DNA of 37,126 nucleotides from Thermoproteota archaeon (GTDB lineage Archaea > Thermoproteota > Nitrososphaeria_A > Caldarchaeales > Calditenuaceae). The notes beneath the pieces are model-generated. The model had not been told where the DNA came from. It did not search any database and worked only from the letters and a program-made list of their open reading frames with translations. Of this stretch, positions 1-6,609 are shown piece by piece (within the stretch, counting starts at the first letter, position 1; every line of letters begins with the position of its first letter). The translations under genes were made by a program, and so were the position numbers. The stretch is from positions 1 to 37,126 of the forward strand of contig JAUQPZ010000014.1 in assembly GCA_030550155.1 (NCBI GenBank), given 5' to 3'.

Positions 1-2
1 AG

Positions 3-611
3 CTTACATCCGGATACCCATTTATCGCATACGGGGACTGGCGCCGCGCTGAGAAACATGCTGCTAAAAACGTGGAGCTCCTCGCGAGATACGTTGAGGA
101 AGGCTACAAGGTAATATCGCTTGAGCCCACCGCGACATATACCTTGAAATATATTTACCCATATCTCTTGCCAGGTGACAAGAGGGCGGCATCCCTCTCG
201 GCGGCGACCTATGAGGCCCTCGGCTTTCTCAGAGGCTTGGTTGAGCAGGGCGCGATAAATGTGTATGCTAGAGTTACAGGTCGTTTCGGGATACATGTAC
301 CCTGTCATCAGAGACCTCTCTCTGGCGCGGAAAATGTTCTCGCATTAATGAGGGAAGCGGGATTAGAGGCTGAAGTCATAGGTGATGGCATGTGCTGTGG
401 GATGGCTGGGACTTTCGGGATGAAGAGAGGAGAGATAGGCCGCGAGCTCGCTAAAGCCATGGGTAGGAGGCTCTTCGAGATGTTCAAGTCAAAGGGTCTT
501 GACGCAATAGTGACTGAGAGTAGCGTCTGCACAATTCACCTTAAGGAAGGGGCGCAGATGGATGTGCTGCATCCGCTCGATATTCTGCGGTTGGATAAGA
601 GGACAAGATAA
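3..611 (+). CDS. GlpC/HdrB-like iron-sulfur (CCG domain) protein, 5'-truncated
   Basis: The reading frame is open to the left edge, so only the C-terminal ~200 residues are present; the first start-type codon (GTG at 72) is internal to conserved sequence. The stretch HVPCHQRPLSG, followed about 35 residues later by DGMCCGMAGTFGMKR, is the CCG/DUF224 cysteine-rich motif of GlpC, HdrB and the iron-sulfur halves of FAD-linked oxidases. An EPTATYTLK segment upstream resembles the equivalent EPTA region of FAD-linked oxidase partners. The terminal CxxC of the motif reads SSVC here, so one ligand is replaced by Ser. It is probably an electron-transfer subunit or domain of a flavin-dependent dehydrogenase. 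The substrate cannot be told because the FAD part lies outside the window. Confidence 0.75.
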   Translation, partial: LTSGYPFIAYGDWRRAEKHAAKNVELLARYVEEGYKVISLEPTATYTLKYIYPYLLPGDKRAASLSAATYEALGFLRGLVEQGAINVYARVTGRFGIHVPCHQRPLSGAENVLALMREAGLEAEVIGDGMCCGMAGTFGMKRGEIGRELAKAMGRRLFEMFKSKGLDAIVTESSVCTIHLKEGAQMDVLHPLDILRLDKRTR

Positions 612-648
612 AGAAGAGGATTGTGGCAGGAGCTCAGTTGCCGCTATT

Positions 649-1122
649 CTATGCCCTGCCGAACCACTCCTTCACATGCGGCCTAGTTAGGTAGTAGAGT
701 ATCACCGCGTTTATTATGACCGTTATTATTCCCGATGGATTGCCGATAATCGTCGCTAAGCCTAGAATTATGCCGATTATCGAGAATATAATGCCCAATA
801 TCCAGGCCCATCCTTTCCCCGTCCAGAACCCATAAGCTAAAACAAAACCTATCAGCGCCACTATCAAAAGCACACCACCCATGAGAGGAGCTATGAGCCC
901 GAAAATTCCCGCCATCCCGAACTCATCCTCCAAAACTCCGCCCACCATCGCGCCAAGAGCGAATAGAGCAACCGCGCCCAAAAGCGACAGGACTGAGCCA
1001 ATTATTTCAAGTATCGCTAGAATTGTTACTCCAGTCGGCCTAGTTCTTACTGTCACGCCACTTACCGCCTTCGCCTTGATTAAATATTTTTCGAAATCCT
1101 CGATAAAGGCACGGCTGGACAT
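649..1122 (-). CDS. small polytopic membrane protein
   Basis: 157 residues. A short charged N-terminus (about residues 1-28) is followed by roughly four hydrophobic segments (about 30-62, 72-98, 103-125 and 128-146), and the end is charged (RPHVKEWFGRA). No catalytic motif is visible and I do not recognise the family beyond a generic small four-helix membrane protein. The ATG at 1122 lies one base from the start predicted by a TATA element at 1146-1153, which it appears to share with the divergent RPA-like gene. It is a real gene by promoter placement, hydrophobicity pattern and length; the function is unknown. Confidence 0.7.
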   Translation of the reverse strand: MSSRAFIEDFEKYLIKAKAVSGVTVRTRPTGVTILAILEIIGSVLSLLGAVALFALGAMVGGVLEDEFGMAGIFGLIAPLMGGVLLIVALIGFVLAYGFWTGKGWAWILGIIFSIIGIILGLATIIGNPSGIITVIINAVILYYLTRPHVKEWFGRA

Positions 1123-1145
1123 GTCGCGACCTACTCTTTTTCACA

Positions 1146-1153
1146 GTATAAAT
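1146..1153. promoter_or_regulatory. shared bidirectional TATA element (GTATAAAT)
   Basis: The box reads GTATAAAT on + and ATTTATAC on -. Its centre lies 27 bases before ~1176 on + (RPA-like ATG at 1182) and 27 bases before ~1123 on - (membrane-protein ATG at 1122). I see no second TATA box in the 59-base gap, so one element may serve both genes. Confidence 0.55.
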
Positions 1154-1181
1154 GCAGGGCCCAGTCTCGGTGTAAGAGGAG

Positions 1182-2510
1182 ATGCGTGATTACGAGGACC
1201 TTTTGAGGCGTGTTTTAAAAATTATCGGGGAAGATAGGAGGGAGGAGGTTGAAGAAGAGGTTGAGAGGAGGATGGTGGAGGACCCGAGGCTGACTCGTCT
1301 CGGAGCGTTATATGTTGTCGCGGGGGAGCTCGGTGTTTTCGAGAGCCTCAGGCGGGGCGTTTCAACTGTTGCATTATCCAAGCTGGTTGGAGGCCTTGGC
1401 TCAGTAAACATTGAGGCCCGCGTAATTGGTCTTTCACGGATCGTTAGGCGGGGTCAGACAACGCTCTATCTGAGGCTCGCCGACTCGACAGGGGTCGTTG
1501 ACGCCGCGGCTTGGGGTCCTGCCGTATCTAAGCTGGAGACACTCAATCTTGGGGTGGGGGCTGGTATACTCGTTGAGAACGCCTTCACGAGGGAGAGGCC
1601 TGACGGCTCTGTAGAGGTGCTTTTAGGCGATCAGGCCGAGGTCTCTATGGCGGGAGCTGGGCTTCCTCCTCTCAGCCAGTTCTTCAAGGATTTGGGAGAG
1701 GTTTTTGAGACTCGTGGGGCGATAGACTTTAGAGCAGTGGTTCTGGGCCTCTCCGAGGCGAGGAGGGTTAATGTCAGAGGTGAGGAGACAGGTGTGAGAG
1801 ATGTTCTGCTGGGGTGGCGCGGCGTCAAGGCTGAGCTGAGCCTTTGGAGGGAGCTTGCAGACGTCTTAGACGAGTCTTCTGTTGGCAGAGAGATTTACGT
1901 AGCGGGTGCCAAGTGGTCCCCCGCGGGCAGGATAACAACCTCTTCACGGACAGGAATCCTCCTCCCCGACCACGGCCCCGCGGAGCCACGGCTCATCAAG
2001 GTTGAGAGAGATCTTCATCAGCCAAACCTGCTACTAGGTATTACCGGCGAGGGCGTGGAGAGGATTTACTCTGAAAACATCAGGCCGGGAGAGGTGGTGC
2101 TGGTCAAGGGCTTCAAGTATGTTCATACTGGGCGAAGCTGGGTGTTGGTGCCGGGGAGATTTGAGCCGTGGAGAGGAGAATATGAGGCGCGGCCTAAACC
2201 GCTCAGCATCCGCGACTTAAGGGTTGGGATGGTGGATGTTTACACCGAGGGTGAGCTGTTATCCAAGTCACCCCTAACCCGCTTATCTACTAGGAGAGGA
2301 GAGATAGAGTTCTCGAGCTGCTGGATAAGGGACGAGACCGGCTCCATCTTCTGCAAGGCCTGGGGAGGCGCCGCATCCATGCTAGCCGGCTTGGAGGAGG
2401 GGTGGCGGGTAGCCCTCTACCTTGTCAGGGTGCTGGGCAACCCGTGGGGAGAGAGGGAGATTCATATCGGTGAAGACTCCTTGGCGGCGCCCTCATCCGA
2501 GCCCAACTGA
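1182..2510 (+). CDS. RPA-like single-stranded DNA-binding protein with several OB folds
   Basis: 442 residues. An N-terminal helical, acidic region (1-60) precedes repeated OB-fold segments. The clearest is at about 72-155 (VNIEARVIGLSRIV... LRLADSTGVVDAAAWG), with further ones at about 180-260, 270-335 and 350-435 (DETGSIFCKAWGG). This matches the multi-OB replication protein A large subunit of archaea, which binds ssDNA in replication and repair. The ATG at 1182 has AGAGGAG just upstream and lies ~5 bases after the predicted transcript start. The 3' end overlaps the convergent KaiC-like gene by 49 bases. No zinc-finger is obvious, unlike many euryarchaeal RPA41 proteins. Confidence 0.8.
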   Translation: MRDYEDLLRRVLKIIGEDRREEVEEEVERRMVEDPRLTRLGALYVVAGELGVFESLRRGVSTVALSKLVGGLGSVNIEARVIGLSRIVRRGQTTLYLRLADSTGVVDAAAWGPAVSKLETLNLGVGAGILVENAFTRERPDGSVEVLLGDQAEVSMAGAGLPPLSQFFKDLGEVFETRGAIDFRAVVLGLSEARRVNVRGEETGVRDVLLGWRGVKAELSLWRELADVLDESSVGREIYVAGAKWSPAGRITTSSRTGILLPDHGPAEPRLIKVERDLHQPNLLLGITGEGVERIYSENIRPGEVVLVKGFKYVHTGRSWVLVPGRFEPWRGEYEARPKPLSIRDLRVGMVDVYTEGELLSKSPLTRLSTRRGEIEFSSCWIRDETGSIFCKAWGGAASMLAGLEEGWRVALYLVRVLGNPWGEREIHIGEDSLAAPSSEPN

Positions 2511-3286
2511 GGACTCTGGCCCCTTACGCCAAATGCAGTTGAGACCGAGGATACACCGGCCTGCCTCGTCTGGAGCGCCCTCAGGGTTGGCCCAATCACT
2601 ATACCCCTCCCTCTAACAATCTCGAAAGTGTAGATGGAGTGATCTGCGGCAGACCATCGCATCTTCCTCACCAATAACGTCCTCACCAACCGGCCATCCA
2701 GGTTAACAAGGCCTAGCACAACCACGCCCGAGGATAGAAACTCCTCATAGCCAAATCTGCTGAGCTGAGTGGAGCCTGAAGGTATGTCGCAGGTCAGCAT
2801 CGTGGTCGCGCCTATCTTCTCCTCCAGATACGTTATGATCTCTCGGATGTATTCGCGGACGGCAAACTCGTCAGCGGCTCCGAAGGCCATTGCGGAGATG
2901 GGGTCGAGGACTATTCTGGAGACATCCCCGCCCCTAGTCATCTTGATTATTGTGTCGATGTATGCCTTGCTGTCCTTCCTGTATCTGCCGAGGTCTTCAG
3001 AGTAGATTCTTATCTCGAATGGAAAGAACCTCCCCTCCTTGTAGAATGTCCAGAAGTCCCAGCCTAGGGTCGTGGCGCCGTCGAGAACGCCGTTTATCCT
3101 CTCGTCGAGAGAGACATAGGAGACTTTCTCCCCCCTTTTCAGACCATCCATGAGGAAGTGAAGAGAGAGAATCGTCTTCCCTACCCCTGTCTCGCCTGTG
3201 ACTAGGTAGGTCTTCCCCGGTATCAGGCCTCCACCAGTGATCCTGTCAAGTGTCGGGATTCCGGTGGAGACGCGCGTGATGGACAT
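2462..3286 (-). CDS. single-domain KaiC-like RecA-superfamily ATPase
   Basis: 274 residues. Walker A GETGVGKT is at 31-38 after the typical KaiC opening (STGIPTLDRITGGGLIPGKTYLVTG region), and Walker B is SRIVLDPI around 123-130. An acidic DE pair at 61-62 sits where KaiC places its catalytic carboxylates. There is one KaiC domain, not the duplicated clock protein. Such archaeal proteins are cytosolic ATPases, often linked to signalling or to RadA/recombination control; the exact role is not known. The last ~30 residues look disordered and overlap the RPA-like gene end antisense. The start ATG coincides with the predicted transcription start (TATA 3309-3316), implying a leaderless mRNA. Confidence 0.85.
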   Translation of the reverse strand: MSITRVSTGIPTLDRITGGGLIPGKTYLVTGETGVGKTILSLHFLMDGLKRGEKVSYVSLDERINGVLDGATTLGWDFWTFYKEGRFFPFEIRIYSEDLGRYRKDSKAYIDTIIKMTRGGDVSRIVLDPISAMAFGAADEFAVREYIREIITYLEEKIGATTMLTCDIPSGSTQLSRFGYEEFLSSGVVVLGLVNLDGRLVRTLLVRKMRWSAADHSIYTFEIVRGRGIVIGPTLRALQTRQAGVSSVSTAFGVRGQSPQLGSDEGAAKESSPI

Positions 3287-3308
3287 CTATCAAGCTATGC
3301 TTTTCCCG

Positions 3309-3316
3309 CTTATAAA
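3309..3316 (-). promoter_or_regulatory. TATA box of the KaiC-like gene
   Basis: TTTATAAG on the minus strand; its centre is 27 bases from the ATG at 3286, so the transcript should begin at the start codon. Confidence 0.6.
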
Positions 3317-3397
3317 CATGGACCGAGGCAGCGGACCGGGCAACACCCTAGCCGTGTGTTCAGTATTTATCTTAGGTCTGAGACTCGATTACACGGT

Positions 3398-3613
3398 ATG
3401 CTGTTCCCCATCAGGTGTTTTAGCTGTGGAGCGCCTATAGGGCATCTGTGGGAGAAGTATAACAAGATGGTGAAGTCCAACATGAGCCCCGCGAAGGCTC
3501 TAGACACTCTCGGTATCAAGCGATACTGTTGTAGGAGGATGTTCCTCTCGCACGTCGAGGTAATTGACACCTTTTTAGAGTTCTCCGTATCGTCGAGTGG
3601 GGGGAGCAAGTAG
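3398..3613 (+). CDS. rpoN: DNA-directed RNA polymerase subunit N (Rpb10)
   Basis: 71 residues from the ATG at 3398. The zinc motif CFSCG near the N-terminus and CCRR at about 46-49 are the invariant CX2C...CC signature of Rpb10/RpoN, followed by MFLSHVEVIDTFLEF. It is a small assembly subunit of archaeal RNA polymerase. An in-frame upstream ATG (3356) would add 14 non-conserved residues. The MLFPIRCFSCG start is preferred because family members begin this way and a TATA-like TATTTATC (3364-3371) predicts transcription from ~3395. The stop TAG abuts the enolase TTG, so the two are translated from one message. Confidence 0.95.
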   Translation: MLFPIRCFSCGAPIGHLWEKYNKMVKSNMSPAKALDTLGIKRYCCRRMFLSHVEVIDTFLEFSVSSSGGSK

Positions 3614-4861
3614 TTGGCCAAAATAGCCTCTATCAGTGGAAGAGTCGTCTTTGACTCGCGTGGAGACAAGACCGTAGAGGTCGAGGTCTCGCTGGACGGC
3701 GTCAAAGGCCGCGCAGCAGCGCCTGCCGGGAAAAGCAGGGGCAAGAGGGAAGCCGAGCCGTACCCGCAGGGGGGCCCGGAGGAGGCTGTGAGAATTCTGA
3801 GGGAGAAGATTGCGCCGAGGCTGGTGGGGCATGAATACTCCGGGTTCACGACGCTCGACCAGCTCCTGCAAGAGATCGACGGCACACAAAACTTCGCGAA
3901 TATAGGTGGAAACACAGCTCTAACAATCTCCGTTGCAGCCCTCTCAGCACACGCATCACTAACTGGCACCCCACTTTACAAGCAGATAGCCAAAGAGACA
4001 GGTCAGGAGCCTGTGCTCCCACTCCCCCTAGGAAACGTTCTCGGCGGAGGAAAACACGCAGGGCAGGGCGCGCCCGAGATACAGGAATACCTAGTCATAC
4101 CGCTAAACCCCAAGAACATACTCGAGGCCGTAGAGGCGAACATCAGGGTCCACAGGGCTCTGGGGGCGATACTCTCTAGGCGGGTCAGCGGCTTCCCCCT
4201 AGGGAAAGGAGACGAGGGCGGCTACGCACCGCCTGTCTCCGTAGAGGCCGCGCTAGACGCTGTGAAGGAGGCTGCTGAGAAAGTCTCTGACGAAACCGGT
4301 GTAAAGATAGGGGTAGGGCTCGATGTTGCGGCCGGAAGCATCTACGACGAATCTACGCGGAGATACGTGTTGAGAAGCCAAGGCCTCTACCTTGATCGCG
4401 GAGGCTTCCTCAACTACCTCTCAGAACTGGCCGAGAAGGCTAACTTGGTCTATATAGAGGACCCGTTCGTCGAGGACGACCCGGAATCGTTCGCAGAGCT
4501 CAGAAAACATCTCCCAAGAACCCTGATATGCGGAGACGACCTAGTAGTAACGCGGCAGGAGCTGATTGAAAAATGTGCCCAGATGGAGGCTATCAACGCG
4601 GCTATCATAAAGCCGAACCAGGTAGGCACACTACACCTAACCTGGAGAGCCGTAGATGCCTGTCTTAGGAGAAACGTGGTTCCGGCGGCATCTCATAGAT
4701 CGGGAGAGACCGTCGAGGCCTATCTCTCCCACTTAGCAGTGGGGATGGGGTGTAGGGTAATCAAGGCCGGAATAATGGGCGGTGAGAGGGTGGCTAAGGC
4801 GAACGAGCTAATCCGGATAGGAGAGGAGATAGGGGCATCCAAGATGCGGAGAATAACTTGA
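3614..4861 (+). CDS. eno: enolase (phosphopyruvate hydratase)
   Basis: Interconverts 2-phosphoglycerate and phosphoenolpyruvate in glycolysis/gluconeogenesis. 415 residues, usual length. Visible residues: proton-donor region GDEGGYAPP (~199-207), Mg2+ ligands Asp237 (GLDVA), Glu282 (IEDPF) and Asp308/309 (CGDDL), catalytic Lys333 in IIKPNQVGT, and HRSGET at 361-366. The N-terminal substrate loop reads AGKSRGKREA in place of the common SGAS-type loop. Start is TTG, immediately after the rpoN stop with no gap. The order rpoN-eno-rps2 is a conserved archaeal cluster tying a glycolytic gene to transcription/translation genes. Confidence 0.97.
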   Translation: MAKIASISGRVVFDSRGDKTVEVEVSLDGVKGRAAAPAGKSRGKREAEPYPQGGPEEAVRILREKIAPRLVGHEYSGFTTLDQLLQEIDGTQNFANIGGNTALTISVAALSAHASLTGTPLYKQIAKETGQEPVLPLPLGNVLGGGKHAGQGAPEIQEYLVIPLNPKNILEAVEANIRVHRALGAILSRRVSGFPLGKGDEGGYAPPVSVEAALDAVKEAAEKVSDETGVKIGVGLDVAAGSIYDESTRRYVLRSQGLYLDRGGFLNYLSELAEKANLVYIEDPFVEDDPESFAELRKHLPRTLICGDDLVVTRQELIEKCAQMEAINAAIIKPNQVGTLHLTWRAVDACLRRNVVPAASHRSGETVEAYLSHLAVGMGCRVIKAGIMGGERVAKANELIRIGEEIGASKMRRIT

Positions 4862-4907
4862 GCGGCCCCTGCGAGGAATGGGGGATTAACAACAACGCCT
4901 GTTAAGG

Positions 4908-4915
4908 TATATGAA
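4908..4915 (+). promoter_or_regulatory. TATA box upstream of rps2
   Basis: TATATGAA; its centre is ~27 bases before an ATG at 4939, which opens a 16-codon ORF running into rps2. rps2 may therefore have its own promoter besides read-through from eno. Confidence 0.45.
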
Positions 4916-4938
4916 TAGACGGGTGCGTCAATTATGCA

Positions 4939-4989
4939 ATGGGTATTGAGCCGATGCACGCTGAGCGGGTGAAGACTGTTGGAATCTAA
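4939..4989 (+). CDS. possible 16-codon leader ORF overlapping the rps2 start
   Basis: ATG at 4939 sits at the predicted transcription start and encodes MGIEPMHAERVKTVGI, ending with TAA at 4987-4989, inside the first codons of rps2 in another frame. It runs through the rps2 Shine-Dalgarno GGGTGA (4967-4972). It may be a leader peptide that controls access to that site, or a chance ORF; nothing but position supports it. Confidence 0.25.
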   Translation: MGIEPMHAERVKTVGI

Positions 4990-5623
4990 GGATTACCTCT
5001 CGCCTGATGTTGAGCTCCAGGAGCTTCTTGTGAAGAGCGGTGTTCACCTGGGAGCTAAGGTGAAGGTCGCCCACATGGAGCGCTTCATCTATAGGTTGAG
5101 GCCAGACGGCGTCTACATCTTTGAGGCCAGAAGGATTCTCGAGAGGCTGAACATAGCGGCCAGCTTTATGGCCCTCTTCGAGCCGAAGAAAATCCTAGTT
5201 GTTTCTACACACGTTTACGGGATCAGGGCTGTCCAAAGGTTCTGCGAAGTAACTGGATGCATCCCCGTTGCCGGCAAAATACCTGCAGGCATCCTCACAA
5301 ACCGGACGCTGAAATATTACGTGGAGCCTGAAGTCGTCATTGTCTCAGACCCTAGATATGATCTCCAAGCAGTGATTGAGGCATCCATAGCGAGAAAACC
5401 CGTAATCGCTATGTGCAGCACAGATAATGTCTGCAAAGACGTGGACCTCGTCATCCCGATGAACAATAGGGGAAGAACCTCTCTACCATTCGCCTTCTGG
5501 TATCTTGCTAGGAGGTATCTGATAGAGAGGGGAGAGGCGACGCCTGAACTCCTCTCATCCCTGACAATTGAGCAGTTCACAGCCCAGCCCGCGGTGGGCG
5601 AGGAATACCAGCAGATAGTTTAA
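4979..5623 (+). CDS. rps2: 30S ribosomal protein S2 (uS2)
   Basis: 214 residues. The opening LVKSGVHLGAKVKVAHMERFIYR, then DGVYIFEARRILERL and a VAGKIPAGILTNRTLKYYVEPEVVIVSDPR region, are diagnostic for archaeal S2. It is part of the 30S head/body junction. The start is TTG at 4979, six bases after GGGTGA (4967-4972). An in-frame TGA at 4970-4972 rules out an earlier start. It follows eno by 117 bases in the conserved archaeal cluster. Confidence 0.96.
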   Translation: MESKDYLSPDVELQELLVKSGVHLGAKVKVAHMERFIYRLRPDGVYIFEARRILERLNIAASFMALFEPKKILVVSTHVYGIRAVQRFCEVTGCIPVAGKIPAGILTNRTLKYYVEPEVVIVSDPRYDLQAVIEASIARKPVIAMCSTDNVCKDVDLVIPMNNRGRTSLPFAFWYLARRYLIERGEATPELLSSLTIEQFTAQPAVGEEYQQIV

Positions 5624-5644
5624 TGAATAGACGCCTCCTAATGT

Positions 5645-6331
5645 ATGGTGGTGAATAGGAGTAGAGGCGAGTCTGAGGGCGCGAGCAGGCTCTCAGAAAA
5701 CGAGTTCGCTAGGGACATCACTGTTCTCATCGATAAGCTAGTCGAGGCTCTCGGAGCGGATGTGAGGGTGCGGTTGCTTAAAGTGAGGGATAAACTTCTG
5801 GAGCTTCATCAGCGCGGGATAGTTAAGATAAACCACTCCGTAATGGAGGTTATCTGTGCAGGGCACATGGCGAGGCTGGGGTATGAGGTTGATGTTGAAA
5901 GGTATCTGGGCGACTTTCTCGTGTGTGATGTTTACGGCGAGAAGGGCGGTGGAACACATATAATCGAGGTTGAGACCGGTTTTGCGCCCCCCGAGGCCGC
6001 CCTTGACCCGCAGAGATATCTCAGGGCCAGAGTCGTCAGCAAAGTTGCACGTTACAGCAAATACGCGGACAAGTTCAGCCTCGCAACACCCCGCTACAAC
6101 ATCATAGAGATACCTGAGACACTTTTAAAGCCCCCAAGACTGAGACAGCTAGGCGAAATCGAAGCCCTGAAAAAGCTATGCGATATCTACTATAGCAGAC
6201 CACCAATTCAAGTGGAAGAACTCGTGAACTGCAGAATACACTCAATAGTAATTCTCAACATAGACGAGCTAGGGATGACAGAGTATTCTCCGGAGAACTA
6301 TTATGAAAAAATCCTTAAACACGTCTGGTAA
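5645..6331 (+). CDS. conserved protein with PD-(D/E)XK nuclease-like motif
   Basis: 228 residues, 21 bases after rps2 and probably in its operon. Residues 61-112 show an acidic residue in a helix (VMEVI, Glu68), then FLVCDVYG (Asp95), then THIIEVETG (Glu108, Glu110). That E...D...ExE arrangement with hydrophobic strands is the restriction-endonuclease-like fold signature. The N-terminal ~45 residues look helical and charged. I cannot name the family; similar proteins are known as uncharacterised in Thermoproteota. Nuclease activity is inference; a non-catalytic fold member is possible because the usual Lys after the ExE is not evident (VETG). Confidence 0.6.
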   Translation: MVVNRSRGESEGASRLSENEFARDITVLIDKLVEALGADVRVRLLKVRDKLLELHQRGIVKINHSVMEVICAGHMARLGYEVDVERYLGDFLVCDVYGEKGGGTHIIEVETGFAPPEAALDPQRYLRARVVSKVARYSKYADKFSLATPRYNIIEIPETLLKPPRLRQLGEIEALKKLCDIYYSRPPIQVEELVNCRIHSIVILNIDELGMTEYSPENYYEKILKHVW

Positions 6332-6350
6332 CTTGTTGGGCGGATAACTC

Positions 6351-6540
6351 AAAAAGATGGGGCGCCTTTCGGAGAGGCCACGCATGCACGTGTTAGACCC
6401 CTAGGCCCCACGCGCACCGCGCATCCTCTTCAGGGCCCTTTGCCCACGGTTTCCCGATGGGTCTAGAGGCCCGGAAGATTTCCTCGGATACTGAGTTGCC
6501 CCAGTATCTTTGGAACTCCCCTCTCCCGGGCGCCCCAGTC
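6351..6540 (-). ncRNA. structured non-coding RNA, ~190 nt, family unassigned
   Basis: On the minus strand a TATA box (6561-6568) predicts initiation at ~6538. From there a GC-rich segment starts with GGGGCGCC (6536-6529), perfectly complementary to GGCGCCCC (6366-6359), which is followed by a T5 run (6355-6351). A second long-range helix pairs GGAGAGG (6526-6520) with CCTCTCC (6377-6371). Inside are a 7-bp hairpin GATACTG/CAGTATC (6508-6502 / 6493-6487) and TAGACCC/GGGTCTA (6465-6459 / 6400-6394). The nested closed helices, own promoter, T-run and sharp GC contrast with the flanks indicate a stable RNA. GAGGAAA at ~6484 loosely recalls RNase P conserved region I, but no matching region V is found, and no SRP motif is seen. 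Confidence 0.7.
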
Positions 6541-6560
6541 CAATAGAAGCCATGGTCCCC

Positions 6561-6568
6561 TATATAAA
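6561..6568 (-). promoter_or_regulatory. TATA box of the structured RNA
   Basis: TTTATATA on the minus strand within an AT-rich stretch; its centre is ~27 bases before the GACTGGGG 5' end of the RNA. Confidence 0.65.
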
Positions 6569-6609
6569 TTTTGCTAGAAGATTTTTTTGAGTAATACATT
6601 GGTAAAACT

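Noticed and set aside
1-6. AGCTT at the left end as a HindIII cloning junction
   Set aside because: Five bases are too few to distinguish a cloning site from chance.
6351-6540. Firm assignment of the RNA to RNase P or SRP
   Set aside because: Only a loose GAGGAAA match to RNase P region I is seen; region V and the SRP helix-8 motif are absent by eye.
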